DNA from: Talpa occidentalis
Lineage: Eukaryota; Chordata; Mammalia; Eulipotyphla; Talpidae
Assembly: GCF_014898055.3 (NCBI RefSeq)
Contig: NW_023600993.1
Span: 15,032,850-15,096,849, forward strand
Direction: 5' to 3'
DNA length: 64,000 nt
Within the stretch, counting starts at the first letter, position 1; every line of letters begins with the position of its first letter. Both the position numbers and the translations under genes were made by a program. Below, in pieces: positions 46,983-59,160 of this stretch. Under the pieces are notes generated by a model that worked only from the letters and a program-made list of their open reading frames with translations, did no database searches and was not told where the DNA came from.

Positions 46983-48724
46983 ATATGTGCATGAAGTCTA
47001 CAAATGCATTTATCTTAGGTAGTCTGACTTGTCCATCTTCCTCCCACCTTGTATTCTTCTGCCTTGAAGGATTCTTCACTCTGCTTGGGCTACTGAGAAA
47101 AAACTTTGGGTGTGATTCCAAGATGGTCAAGGAGGCAGCAGGGTCCTGTTTCTATATGCCTTACCCATGTCCTTAGGCTCATGTGATGCCTCTAGATGCC
47201 TCACCATACTAAAACACAGTGAGAGTAACTTTGAACTCGTTTCACCCCTAAATCTGGACCCACTGTTTGTGTCTGGCCTAACTCAAAAGACCTTCTTCAG
47301 AATATGGGCAACAGAGCCCTTCCAATGCATGGATACAAAAATATACCAGGCAGTAGACGGGAGAAGATATTCTCGTGTGAGAAGGTATGTCACCTGCTTT
47401 CTAGTAGATTAAGTCCCAGTGACTAAAATTCTGCCCAATCAGACTAGCTCTGCCACCTCCTTTAATGGGAGTAAGAGAAGCCAGGGGCATTTGTGTGCAT
47501 TCCCGACAGGGGTATCAGGAACAAACATTCATTCATATGAGAAACTTTACGTACTGAGACAGAGACTTGAAGAAAGATGCCCAAATAGCATTCCCTACAG
47601 AATTTTTAACAAATGAATATCACTTAGAATTTGGGAGAAACTTACATTTTTAATTTCATTGGTAACCCCTCTCCTCTCTAAAACTCAAGTCAAACCCTGC
47701 AGGCAGCTGAGGATGATCTGCAGGTGATGTTTAAAATCACCATCTCCATGCCCATGTTCGTGAGCTGTAATTGTATCCACATACATACCCTATATTTTTT
47801 AGGAAGAGTATTTCCAAAAAGGTCTCCTATGAGTCTAACAAAGAGACTGCAAGGGAGTCTACCCTTCAACCTTCCAGACGCACCCAAACACACCTTAAAC
47901 TAGGGTGAGCACAACCTAGGCTCTGCTATAAAATAAAGAGCTATCATTAATTAATAGTCTTGCTGACCTTTCCAGTCACCTCTATGTAACTTTTCATCCA
48001 GCTTGCCAAGCTATTTCCATTGCCCTTGATAAAAGTATGACCCATATATTTGCCAAAACATTGTCTGCCATAAGACAAGTAACCAAAGTAATTGGTATAT
48101 GCAATCCCTTTCTCTTTTCAGTAGGAAATCTGGCTATTTCCAGAGTTGACACACCTGTCAAGTAAGGGAATATCTTTCATGGGTCTAGGCCTAAATTCTG
48201 GGTTGCTACTTTAAAAGAATTTAATTTGTTTTTACTGGTATGATGTAATTAGTCAAACTTAGTGAAGCCATGGGTGTGTTGTCTTTGGATTGAAAATATT
48301 TGCATATTGTCTTCAATGTGTCTATAATTATTATACTTTTATATTTCTGGAATTATAAGGTCTTAATTGCACTTATCAAAGTAAGATCAAAAGCAGCATA
48401 TTTTAATTAGCATTCTTTGCAAAAGAATAAAAATACCCTAGAATTAAAAATGTTTCCCTTGCTTGCTCGAGATGAAGTGGATAAGGTTTTGGAATACAGG
48501 AAGAAAGTTCTAAAGAGACATCATGTTGAAAAAAGTAACCCTGGTACTTTGCAAAGAAATCTCACTACCAGGTTGAAATAGAACACTGAGAAAATGAATT
48601 ATATTAAATGATATTGGAGCATTTCATTTTGTAGTAAGTTGCATCATTAGCCCCAGTTCTTATACCTACCCCCACACCACCTCCACACACTATGCCATGT
48701 TACTCTGAAGTTACATTGAATGTG
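46983..48724. other. Unique spacer
   Basis: No gene or repeat recognised over about 1.7 kb. Confidence 0.4.
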
Positions 48725-48815
48725 TGACATGTTTTGCCCAATAGAAAGCAAACATTGTTTAAAAATGAACAATGTTGTAAAAAATATATAATATATAAAG
48801 AAAAAGAAAAAATTT
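48725..48815 (+). mobile_element. L1 3'-terminal fragment
   Basis: 'GCAAACATTGTTTAAAAATGAACAATGTTGTAAAAAATATATAA' matches the terminal motif of the L1 at 37821. An A-rich tail follows. Confidence 0.65.
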
Positions 48816-48849
48816 TTAAAGTATTAAAAACTAAAAATATAGCAAAGAA

Positions 48850-49205
48850 AAATGGGATGGAAATGAAGTTGTGCCAGTTCCAGCCTAGACTACAATGTCT
48901 TGGGTGTTGCTGTTTGCATTCATGCATTTCTGTGAAGTTTGTGCCTGGGACTGCATAGTCCTTAGTAAAGATCAACATGTGGAGCAGAACCACCCAGCCA
49001 AGCCATCCAATCAGCCAGCCTAGATCAACCCACAGATATACAAGTGAGTCCACTCACAATCAACAGAGGCAACCAACTAGGTCCAATCTAGATCAGCTGA
49101 CTCCCAGCTTACCTTCAGGTACATTAAAAAAAAAATGCTTATTTTTATAGGTCACCAATATTTTCTGGTTGGTTGCTATGCAGCAATAGTTAACTAATAT
49201 AGCCT
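48850..49205 (+). mobile_element. Ancient LTR-type relic
   Basis: 'AGATCAACATGTGGAGCAGAACCACCCAGCCAAGCC', the repeated AGCCAGCC words and the terminal 'GGTTGGTTGCTATGCAGCAATAGTTAACTAATATAG' match a known mammalian LTR-type repeat end. The family name is uncertain. Confidence 0.55.
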
Positions 49206-49439
49206 AAATAACAGCATGTATAAACTTTAAAAATATTAACACATTTCATTTAGAAATTTGTTCATTTGGGAAAGTTTAATTCTAAGATCTCTTAAAATTG
49301 AAGTTGCCAGATAGAGACAAAGCATAAGATTTTCAAATTAAAGTATGATGGTGTGATCAGATGCCTTTTTGACTATTTTAAAGATAGGGAAGATATAAGG
49401 ACAAACACATACACACACATGCAGAAATGTAAGTGACTG

Positions 49440-50052
49440 TGTTACAGGGCAGGGAGAGGTGCACCCCAAACCCCGCAAACCTGCCTATTCTAAATGGGTT
49501 CTGCCATCCACCGCATCAGCACAAAACATATGAGACTTTAATGGGAAGGAACTTTAATACAACTAGGAAACAATACAGGAAAGGCAAAGAATATAGTTTC
49601 TAAATGAAGCACCCAAAGTTACCCGTCCCCTCGTGGGTAAAACTCCATCCAAATGGGATTGGCCCAGAGCAAGGCCCCAAAGCCTGTCACAAGTCTAAAG
49701 CATCTTACAGTGGGGACCCACAGAAAAGGGTCAGAAATAACCAGACAAGCCAGGAAGGAAAAGAGCAAAAACAAAATCAAGATAAAAGCTGCCATGGTCA
49801 CCTCCCCATGGGTCTCTCACCCACATCTGTGTCACCCAGTCCATGACCAAAAGGCAAGCACCATTTCTTCACATGTAGCTCCATTCCATGTGCCTCCTCC
49901 AGGTCTCCTCCTGGCTCTCCATCCTGCTTCCTTCCTTCTCAGTCTCCTCTGCAGCTTCTATCTCTCCCTGCTTAGCTCCACCCTCCATTTGGGTGGGGCA
50001 GGGAACCTGGAACCTCCCCCTTTCCTGGGGACCACCCTGTTAGAACTTGACA
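49440..50052 (-). mobile_element. Possible solo LTR relic, antisense
   Basis: A segment starting TGTTACAGGG and ending CTTGACA on the plus strand has TG...CA borders. On the minus strand it has an ATTAAA polyadenylation-like word (about 49540), and its sequence differs from the flanks in composition. No matching TSD borders these ends and no TATA box is clear, so the call is tentative. Confidence 0.35.
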
Positions 50053-50324
50053 GAGAAAGTGACTAAACAGGAGAAAGAAAAAATCTTGGTATAATGATAA
50101 CACTTTCATCTTATTGTGGAACTATGAGCAACTACCCCTTAGTCAAAAGGACAGATTTCTACTTCATCAATGACCTGGTCCCATCCCACATTTTTTCAAA
50201 AGACTTTGTCCCACCTCACCAGCCATTCCATAGCACAATTTAGGAAGAAATCACCTATCCCTGTATTATGTAACCCAAGTGAATCTTTTAGCAGGTAAAG
50301 ATACAGTGATAGAATATGGAGCTT

Positions 50325-50900
50325 TCTCAAAAGATTAAAAATGGATCTGCTCTATAGCCCAGTAATTCTGCTCCTAGATATCTACCTGACAAATACAAAA
50401 GCAACAATTTGAAAGGAATCCTGAAATTCCAAGTATATAGCAGCACTATTTACAATAGTCAAACTAGGGAAACAGCCTAAGTGCCCCAGGACAGATGAGT
50501 GGATCAAAAAGATGTGGTATATACAATGCACACAATGGAATACTACTCAGCGATTAAAATCATAAACTTTTGCCACTTGCGGCATCATGGATGGAGCTGG
50601 AAGGGATAATGCTAAGTGACGTAAGTCAGAAGGAGAAAGACAAATACCAGAGAGTTCCACTTACATGTGGAATATAGAGAAACCAAACAAAAAGCTGACT
50701 AGGGAACTGAGGCATCCAGAAGGGGAGAGGAGAAGGTGAGAACACAACAGGCCCCTGGGTGCGTTGGTGGTAGGTATGCTATGTTATCAATAGTAACTAC
50801 CCCAAGGGAAAGAGACTATACTTCCAAAATCCCAATGACAATATAAATTGTTTCTTCAATAAAATTAAATGAATCAATGAATGAATAAAATAATAATCCA
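50325..50900 (+). mobile_element. Old L1 3' end
   Basis: ORF2 C-terminal blocks are recognisable in diverged form ('AGCAGCACTATTTACAATAG', 'ATGAGTGGATCAAAAAGATGTGG', 'GGATGGAGCTGGAAGGGATAATGC'), followed by a 3' UTR and an AATAAAATTAAATGAATCAATGAATG tail. Confidence 0.85.
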
Positions 50901-51745
50901 TCCTAATAAAAATAATGTAGCCAAAAAAAAAATCCCAGTAGCAACTGGACAGTTATTTCTAGCAATTTACATTAAATACCAAAACAAAGCTATCAAAACA
51001 AAGCTACAGTAGGAGCAAGAAAATCAACAACTATATTCTACCTTTTCTTACTATTTCTATAAGCGCATCATCAGCCTTAATCAGCAAGCACTTCTCAGGT
51101 TCCTAAAATATCATGAGATAGCAGAGTTTCGTTAATGCTAATTTCTATTTCTTTTCCTGTTCTTGTCCAGGTTGCAATTAAACCATTCCACTGGTCTTAT
51201 GCTAGTAAATAATGTAAAAATGTTAATTTAAATTAAAACAAATTAGTAGTTTTTTATATGCTAACAAAGTATCTTCAATTAATTATTGAATGTCAAAAAA
51301 ACTATTAAAAAGATGGTATTTCCTTGCTTTGTTTTAAATTAATTCTTGTAGACTCAGCTCTGTGCAACTTATTAAGAAATTAAATCTTTATGAATGCAAA
51401 ATACATTTAGAAGAATAAAAGATGAGAAAGCTATTTTTTTGCATGACAAGTAGCTTAGGATTTTAAATGTAAACTCATTATAATAATTTGAAACATTCCA
51501 AATTGTGCATGTGAATTCTTCTTTAGGAGTTAGAATTACTACAATCTCACTCATTGGACATGATATGATGATATGTGGAAGATTTAGTTTAGACCTATGA
51601 AAGTTCTCCTTTGCTCTTAAAAATCTGTTTTTCAATCTTCAAAAATACTTATTGAGCACTATTAGCCTCAGAAAAAAACGGGCAGTAAACTCAAATATTT
51701 TGTGGGGACACAAAAGCACCCACAGGGTGAAGGGCAGTGGCTAAG
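50901..51745. other. Unique AT-rich spacer
   Basis: No gene or clear repeat seen. Confidence 0.4.
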
Positions 51746-51870
51746 AGTAGTGCAGGACAGCTAGACTCAAAAAAACTTCGTGAATTAGCCTTATCACCTG
51801 CATACTACAGGTGAGAAAACTGAGTTTCAGTAACTTGCCTTGGGTTATCCAATTTCTTTCTATCTCAACA
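51746..51870 (+). mobile_element. MIR fragment
   Basis: 'TACAGGTGAGAAAACTGAGTTTCAGTAACTTGCCTTGGGTTATCCAAT' matches the MIR 3' core. Confidence 0.6.
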
Positions 51871-52751
51871 CAGGATATTTAATCAATATTCCAATCAGCA
51901 ATGGCCATCCAGAATAAGACAAAGACATAAAAAAAGAACTGTATTTCAAAAATCCGCATAGGTCTGGCTCCAAGCAATATTCATTCTAAAACTGCTGCAG
52001 CAAACTTCTAGAAACAAGGAAAGGAAAAAAGGAAAAAGAGAAGCTCTGAGAAGCTGCCTGGGCCCAGGGGATTGGCAGAGCCCCCTGGGGGGACCATCTT
52101 CTGTGACTGATGGAGAAGCAAAGTGCTGGAGCTGCACAAGCCAGACACAGCTTGGTATTGTTCTGTTGTGGGTTTTTTTTTGTTTTTTGTTTTTGTTTTT
52201 GTTTTTTTTTGGTGCCACAGTCATAAGCCTGTTCCTTGCCAAGCCATTTATCTATCTTTGCCCTAGTCTTCCATTTGGTGTCATCAGTGCTTTTGTGTAA
52301 ACATCTTTCATTTTCCTAGTCAGTACTTTTTAAAAATTTCAAAATATATGTGATATTTAGGATTTAATTAAACACCCAGGATTTTATATCAGATTGAAAA
52401 TTTTACTTGCTTATGTTTACGACCTTTCCCGGCTAGGTAGCTACATTCAAGAGTCTCTGTTTATTTTAGCATCAGCCCCAGGTGTCTTCTTACTTGTTCA
52501 AACCTAAACAACAGAATAGGGAAGGAACATGAGTCAGGATCTGTCCTTTGTGCTCTTTTAAGATGACTGGAATCATTGCCAAACATAGTAGATTCTCTGC
52601 AAAAAAGATCTCCAGTGATATAGGCAAGATAGGATTTTGTTGGACCCATCTTTTCCATCCCATATTTTTCAAGACAACATAATACAGCCATCCATTCATT
52701 CATCCACCCATGTGATGAACACTAAGAGCAGAAAATTTCAAAAGAAGATAT
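51871..52751. other. Unique spacer with T-rich tract
   Basis: A TTTTTGTTTTT-type tract at 52172-52210 may be the tail of an antisense retrocopy, but no body is recognised. No gene seen. Confidence 0.35.
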
Positions 52752-54035
52752 GAGGGGGCATCACAAGACCAGAAACAGGCACACAGAAGGCCAAAAGCTG
52801 GTAGAGGTGACAGGCATAGCTATAGAAATGAAAAACCAGGGCCTCCCCAGTGGCGCAGTGGTTGAGCACTGGGTTGCGAAGCTGCCTGCAGCCTCTACAG
52901 CGCTGGTTCGATCCCCAGCTGCTCCCCGGCCACCAGAGGAGGGTCCCGCATGGCACGCAGACCTCTCTTGCAGCCCGCTGCTCCCCTCAGCAGTGTACTT
53001 AGGTCCTTCTGCCTGCTCTGCTCCCCGCTCTGGCTCTGGTGAATTCTCTAACCCTCCCGCGCTTCTGACTGTACCCAATGCTTGTATAAATAAATAAATG
53101 AATGAATGAATGAATAAATAAATAAATAAATAAATCTTTTTTAAAAAAAAAGAAAGAAAAAAAGAAATGAAAAACCACCAGTAGAAATGAAAAATCCTTA
53201 GCTGCCAATGATGGAGGACAAGAATAGGAAAAAAAAAAAACTGAAAAGATGGTGCGCCACAAGACCAGAAACCTGGCTCACGCAAGGAGGTGGGGTAGAC
53301 GAGATTAGCATAGCCATTGACACAGCTATGGAAACCAAGATCCTTAGGTGCAGACAACACAGTTGTGGAAACTAAGATCCTGAGGTGCAGATCACACAGT
53401 ATCCTTAGAGCAGACATGCAAAACATCCAAGCAGGTATCTGAGGGTGCATCCAAAGGTAAACATATGGAGATTGAGCCCATTGTAGAATCTCGGGTCCCT
53501 TTCAAATTCTACAGTTATCCAAAATTAGCAACCAACTGACAGCTCACAAGAAGTGAGCCCCTCCCAAATAGAAGACTATTCTATCAGCTCAGTGTCTGCA
53601 CAGGCTCAGGGCAACGCTCTGTCTGCCCACCTGTGACTGTGCAGGTGCTTCTTTTCACCAACTCTTTCCCTCTGCAGGACAGCAGCCTCCTGGCTGCCTG
53701 TGACTTGCACCATGTCAGGTCTTCTCTTCACTGACCGCCCTCAGCAGAGGCCGCCCTCCTGTAAGGCCACCTGCCTGCAACCATGCAGGCCTCTCAGCAA
53801 ACCTGCCCCTTCTGGGGCAGCTCTTCCTGCCTGCCTCTGTGTAAGTGTCTTTTACTCTTCTGTCCCTTTCCCTAATAAACCTTCTTCTTTAAATATAACT
53901 AACGTCTCTGTCTCGTGGAGAAACTCACCTGAGAAAAGCGCCGCGTGCGCTGAAAGGGGAGCTCTGGTGACACCTTTCCCGGGGTGAACCCAAGGACACC
54001 GTATTCCAAACCCACAGACTCCAAAATCCCCAACA
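52752..54035 (+). mobile_element. Retroviral-type LTR (ERV1-like), interrupted by a SINE
   Basis: It seems to begin TGAGGGGGCATCACAAGACC and to end near CCCCAACA (about 54033). AATAAA at 53874-53879 is followed by a pyrimidine-rich GTCTCTGTCTCG segment, as in gammaretrovirus-like R/U5 regions. The upstream part contains direct repeats: CACAAGACCAGAAAC at about 52763 and 53258, and a roughly 40-bp unit 'GGAAAC(C/T)AAGATCCT' at about 53330 and 53368, like duplicated U3 enhancer blocks. No gag, pol or env sequence is present. Confidence 0.65.
52839..53162 (+). mobile_element. tRNA-derived SINE, 11-bp-insertion subfamily
   Basis: Full length: head GGGCCTCCCCAGTGGCGCAG, B box GGTTCGATCCCC, CTGCTCCCCGG insert, long (AATA)n(AATG)n tail then TCTTTTTT-A. 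TSD AGAAATGAAAAACCA identical at 52824-52838 and 53163-53177. It sits inside the LTR's upstream repeats. Confidence 0.95.
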
Positions 54036-54597
54036 CTACTGTACAGGCTGCTGTAGAAAGTATCAGAGACGGGATATGGAGCTTGAGGCCACTGTAAAGA
54101 ATCGATCACTGGCCCTTACAAATCAACCTAGTCACACCCTAGAAGTAGTTAATTTAACAAAAGTTAACAACTTCACAAAGAAATGAGCCCCTCCCAAAGA
54201 TAGATGACTACATCAGTGCAATTTCTGCCCTGGTAAAGGGTAGCAGCAGCCCTCTGCCAGCCTGGGCCTATGCAGGCATGTCTCTTCACCAACCTTCTTC
54301 CTCTGCAAAGCAGCAGAGACAGCTCTCCTCCCAAGGCTGCCCACCATGACTATGCAGGCCTCTCTGTAACAAACCTGTCTCTTTTGGGGCATCTCTTTCT
54401 GCCTACTTGAGTCTTTGCAAGTGTCCTTTACTCTTCTCTCCTTTTTCATAATAATCCTGCCCTTTTGCGTATAACTAAATATCTCTGACTCACAGGCAAT
54501 CTCTTCTGGGAAATTCATTGCATGCCACTGAAAGGAGAGCTGTGGTGAAACTTTTCCCAGAGTTAACCCAAGGACCCCACCCTCTGAACCCAACACC
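54036..54597 (+). mobile_element. Second, diverged copy of the same LTR
   Basis: It repeats the order of the first LTR: ATATGGAGCTTGAGGCCACTGTA (first copy ATATGGAGATTGAGCCCATTGTA at about 53464), then 'AAATGAGCCCCTCCCAAA', 'CTTTACTCTTCTCTCC', 'GGAGAGCTGTGGTGAAAC' and a 'GAACCCAACACC' end. The AATAAA of copy one is AATAAT here. The upstream part is shortened. The two copies lie about 0.6 kb apart in the same direction with no internal viral region. Confidence 0.7.
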
Positions 54598-55140
54598 TCT
54601 CCAAACTGATATCACATTCATCCATTTATCTATTCACTTGACTACATAGTCATCTATTCATTCATTCCAAAAACTTCTGTTAGGTCTTTGTTCTATGTTT
54701 GGCACAAATGTTGGATCATTTCCTATCCTAGCCTATCCTCTTTATTTTTTTTCCTGTGCTTCTCAAGCTTCTGAATCCACCTGCATGTAACAATATTTAC
54801 TTTTTGATTAATAAGTCTGGAGACAAAGTAGGAAATGAAGTTGAGTAGATAAACAGTAATATTAGAAAGGGTTTAGGTAGTGAGGTAAGCAGATGGTTAC
54901 CTACTATGATCTAATTTCTAGGCATAGACACTTGGAATAGTGGCATATAATTTAGGATCCATATAACATGAGAGATGGAAATCAATTTCCTTATAATCTA
55001 AGTCAATTTTCCACGCATAAATTGATGGTGGCAATTTTATATCCTAAGTAAATTTATATTCCAAATGATAGAAGTCAACAGCATACAATAATCTCTTGGG
55101 ATAAGCCAAGCAATATAGTGTTGTTAAAACAGTCCCATCT
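54598..55140. other. Unique spacer
   Basis: Nothing recognisable apart from ATTCATT-like words at its start. Confidence 0.4.
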
Positions 55141-55862
55141 GGGGCCTCCCTGGTGGCCTAGGGGCTAAGTCTCGGTGCTATTGTTATGGAGCAGCCCCAA
55201 TATAAAAACAGGCTGCCTGGCTGTGGGTCCTCACCTGCGCGCTTAAAAGGGACTTATTAATACTCCACTACAGGCACACACAAAAGGTTAATAAAAGGTT
55301 TATTTACAAGGGAAAGGGAAATGAGGAAATGTGCAACTCAGGGAGAAAATAGGGAAATAAAGTCTTTAATGCGTCCTACCCGATCCACCGACCTGGAAAC
55401 CCAAAGGCACTCCGAGAGCTGGCAGAGCGCTGTGAGCTGGCGGAGAGCCAAAACAGGGGACCCTCCCCCGCCAAAGCCCACATGTCAGGTTTTATACCAA
55501 ACCTGGCTGCTTAACCCCACCCTCAGGTTCCAGCAACCTTTCCTTTGGTGGTGATGAGATTTGTCTCTCCCAATGTCTTTGGCTTTGGTCTGGAGTGGGG
55601 GTAGAGTCCACAAAGCCTGTATGGAATTAGCTTTAGGACATTCTTTTCCCCCTAACACTATTATCCCGACAGCCTGGGTTCGATCCCCGGCCAGGGAGCT
55701 AACCCACATGGAACAGCAGACTTCTCCTGTCTCACCCCCTACTCCCCTTAACAGTGTTTTTCAGAAGATCCACCTGTTCTATTTCCCACTCTGTCTCTAC
55801 TGAATCTTCTCAACCCCCGTACCTCTGGCCTACACCCCAGATTTTCAATAAATCTTTAAAAA
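55141..55862 (+). mobile_element. SINE of the oldest subfamily, split by an LTR
   Basis: The 5' piece (55141-55181) has GGGGCCTCCCTGGTGGCCTA and 'TAAGTCTCGGTGCTAT'. The 3' piece (55658-55862) resumes with the B box GGTTCGATCCCC and runs to AATAAATCTTT-A. TSD-like CAGTCCCATCT (about 55130-55140) and AAGTCCATCT (about 55868-55877). The gap is filled by the solo LTR. Confidence 0.93.
55182..55657 (-). mobile_element. Solo LTR of an ERV1-type retrovirus, 476 bp
   Basis: Borders are TGTTA ... TAACA, the expected TG/CA inverted ends, with a 4-bp TSD CTAT at 55178-55181 and 55658-55661 inside the host SINE. On the minus strand it shows a TATAAAA box (plus-strand complement at about 55491-55497), an AATAAA signal (complement near 55293-55300) and a GT-rich stretch just after it. 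That gives U3-R-U5 order in antisense direction. No viral genes remain, consistent with recombination between two LTRs of a former provirus. The 4-bp TSD fits class I (gammaretrovirus-like) elements. Confidence 0.93.
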
Positions 55863-55944
55863 AAAAAAGTCCATCTGTACTTTACTAGGACTCCCTAAAT
55901 AGTATATACATGTTTGAGAATGAAATAGATGTGAATTCAAGTAC

Positions 55945-56150
55945 AAACTCTTTAATTTTCTACCTTGTGACCAAGGCAAGTTATTAACCTCTCTGAACCT
56001 GTTTCTTCATTTCTATAACAGTAATAGTAATATTTTTCTCCATAGAGTTTTGAAAAGTAAGTGAGAAACACTGTAAAACTGTTAGCTCTGTTCTAGCATA
56101 TGGCAAATGCCTAACTGTAATAGCTATTATTAGTACCATCACATGGACCT
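55945..56150 (+). mobile_element. MIR SINE relic
   Basis: 'TACCTTGTGACCAAGGCAAGTTATTAACCTCTCTGAACCTGTTTCTTCATTT' aligns with the MIR core. The end 'CATATGGCAAATGCCTAACTG' also fits. Confidence 0.7.
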
Positions 56151-58839
56151 GACATTTCTCATAAGCATTCCCAGGTAACTCTTGGTTTGTCTGCACACAT
56201 TTCTGTCATATATTTTAACAGAAAGCCTCATCATCAACATTAAAATATGTGCTAGCTTCAGTTTACAAGGGAGGACATGTAATTTAACTGGTATTTTCCA
56301 TCATTAAAAGACATTTCTAACTGCCTGCTCTACTGACAATGTGTTTGAACTAATACACATCTGAAAAAAATCTCTGGGTTTCATTTATTAAATCAATCAA
56401 TTCCTTCTACTGACTTTACTGCATAATGGGCAATAACCCTGTACAAATTAATCCTTTATGCTCTAACTTAATAAATTTTTAATGCATAGGTTTTGGTCAG
56501 ATGCAATAAAATGGGAATCAAATAAGATGTTGGGGTGGGAAGAGATAAGCCAATTGATAGGATTTTTTTTAATAATCCAGAAGCCAGCTAGGGTCACCAA
56601 GATATAACAATGGAAAATTCAGTACTCTCTTCACGATTCTTGCAGATTGATTGGAAACCTTAGTTCTGGTGGTCACCTGTTCCCCAATTACCTGCTTTTG
56701 CTGCTGTAGTCCACTATTATGCAAAATTACAAAATTTCAACATTATATTGAGCCAAACTTAAACTTGGACTCTTCCCTTGATTTCTACAAAGACAAACTT
56801 CTCTCCAACATCATTCGTGTATAAAGTTCACTTCAGTGAAGTTTTGGCCAACAGAGCAGGTAAGGAGGTGGTTAAGCACCAAAGAAAAGCAAAAATTAAA
56901 AAGTTAAAATTGATTACGACATCAAGCTTCCTAAAATGGGCTTGTTGACTCTATCACCACATAGTCCTTACCTTCTGCTGTGCTCCAGCCCAAACTCTAG
57001 CCATTTTCTTAATACTTTTCTTCTTTCCTAATTCTCCTCCCAACTCCCTCTTAAAATGTCCCTAAAATCTAACAATTTTTCCCTATTTATTTGATATATT
57101 CAGTTCTCTTTGGCTATTTCTAAACATAACAAAAGGCCAATTTATTCTCTTGGCAACACAAAAGACCAGCAAAAACCTAAGGTATTCTCTCAGGAATCAT
57201 CACTCCTATTCATCATCCCCCAAATTTTCTAATTTTATATAGTGATGTCTCCTCATTAAGCAAGTAGCTAAAGAAGTAACTGGGAAGTAAACCAGATGAA
57301 ACAAAGCGAGGAAGAGAATATATTGTAATGGGGAACAATTATTCCAAGGTCAGACGAATGACCACAGAGAATATTCAATGGGATCTGTCCTTGAGATTGA
57401 TGTATAGAAGTAGAAATGTTTATTCTTTTTCCCAATCTGACACATCATTTGAAATGTGGACATTTTATTGATCTTAAGTACAGGAATTTGTTTTCAAAGT
57501 TCCACAAACTCTAGTACATAGATTTATGACCTTGGAGGAACAATGTCCTGGAATCTTACGTGAAAATAGAAGCCAGTTCTAACATTATGTGGTTGGCATG
57601 AGGATCTAATGAGATTAAAAAATGCCTAAGAGCTTTATAAACTGGGAGAAATAATTGAAAGCCCTTCTTTCAACTTTTCAAAATTTGAAGATCCACAAGA
57701 AGATACATAAAATCTTGAAATGCACAGGATAATCAACTGAAAATTTGGACTAGGTATGTCAATCATGCTCTAGTTTTTACAGCATAATTTAATGCATTTT
57801 CATGAAAAATCATATAAAATGCTTTCTGGCAATGGAAACATAGTATACAAACTAACCTGTGAAGAAAGGAACCACCAGGAGAGCAAAGCATAATCCAAAA
57901 AAGTGATGGACAAACAGGATACCAATTATTTCATTTATAACAAGGTGTGTTTATTTCACTCAACCTATAATATCCATTGTATTGTAATAAGCACATTATA
58001 TTCCAATGCACAGGCAAGTTATAGACAGAAGATTATATAATGAGCATGGGATTAAAGAAAGGAAATCATTTGTATGAGTGTTGGTTTTGTTGGCTGTTAC
58101 CAGACAAATCATAGTCCAAAATATACATTTTTCACAATAAGAACATATTGGTATTAACTGTTAGTTCCCACGATATGCTTGCTATTTTTTTTTTCACTCT
58201 AGAGATTGTTTGCACAGAGTGCCTATTTCTCTGACCTTCCTTTACTGCATTAATCAAGTCGATCAGCCACTTCAATTTGCTATTCTTCTACATACGCAAA
58301 TACCTTTGGTCACAGTTTATAGCATAGGGGTCATTCAATCTTATTAAACTGACTTCACATATTCTGAAGGGCTCAATTGTGCTACAATCCAAAGTTATTA
58401 TTTCACTCCCCAGGGTTTATATATTATTCCCCTTATTTCTAAGTCATTTGAGAGGCACCTGTTATGATTCCCCTTCCTCTCACACAACCAAATAAGTATG
58501 TTCAAAGAAGAAAATGTCAGCTTGCCTATTATACCACCATCCACTTCCTCTCCAGGGTGGAAATTCACCTACACTTGCCTTTTGTAAAACCTGAGGGACC
58601 TCCTTCAGACACTGAACAGCAGTCTAAGAATAGTCTTCCTAAAAACATCAGTCCCTGAGAAATAGCAAAGTATAAATCATAAAGACCTCTAGAAGTTAGT
58701 CTCCAGAGGTTAAAAATAAAGTTTTAAGGGAGAGTGATAAAGGGACTACCTCAGGTTTCTGAATTCTCCTAGTGCTCTCTTTACTGTGCACAAGACATTT
58801 CAAAATGGCAAAACTTTTAATGAACATTGTAGACGTAGG
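56151..58839. other. Unique AT-rich stretch
   Basis: About 2.7 kb without a recognisable exon or repeat. Confidence 0.4.
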
Positions 58840-58985
58840 AATGTAATGATCAATGTACATTTCTGAATGTCTAGTATGTGCCTGTTCTTGTAGAAAGTGA
58901 GCAAGATTAAGTTAAGGTCATAGTCAGAGCTTTCAAGGAATTTACATCCAGGATAGGAGACAGAAGAAATAAACCAACAACCATA
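58840..58985 (+). mobile_element. L2-like relic
   Basis: 'CTGAATGTCTAGTATGTGCCTGTTCTTG' and 'AGAGCTTTCAAGGAATTTACATCCAGGATAGGAGACAGA' match the L2-type 3' block in order. Confidence 0.5.
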
Positions 58986-59039
58986 AAAAAGGATGAAAAG
59001 CACTTTTGAACAGCAAGAAATAATGACTACCCCCTAATC

Positions 59040-59160
59040 CCTTGGAAGGGGAAGAGGTTCAACCTTCCTCAGCAATGACAGGGGTAAATGCATCTACCAC
59101 TAAATCTTATATAATGTAAGCCAATGTTATCTCAACTAAAAAAAAAAAAAAAGTACAATT
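59040..59160 (+). mobile_element. L1 3'-terminal fragment
   Basis: 'CACTAAATCTTATATAATGTAAGCCAATGTTATCTCAACT' plus an A run is an old L1 3' end. Confidence 0.65.

Noticed and set aside
54036..55140. Retroviral gag/pol/env near the LTRs
   Set aside because: No long frame or retroviral motif lies between or beside the LTRs.
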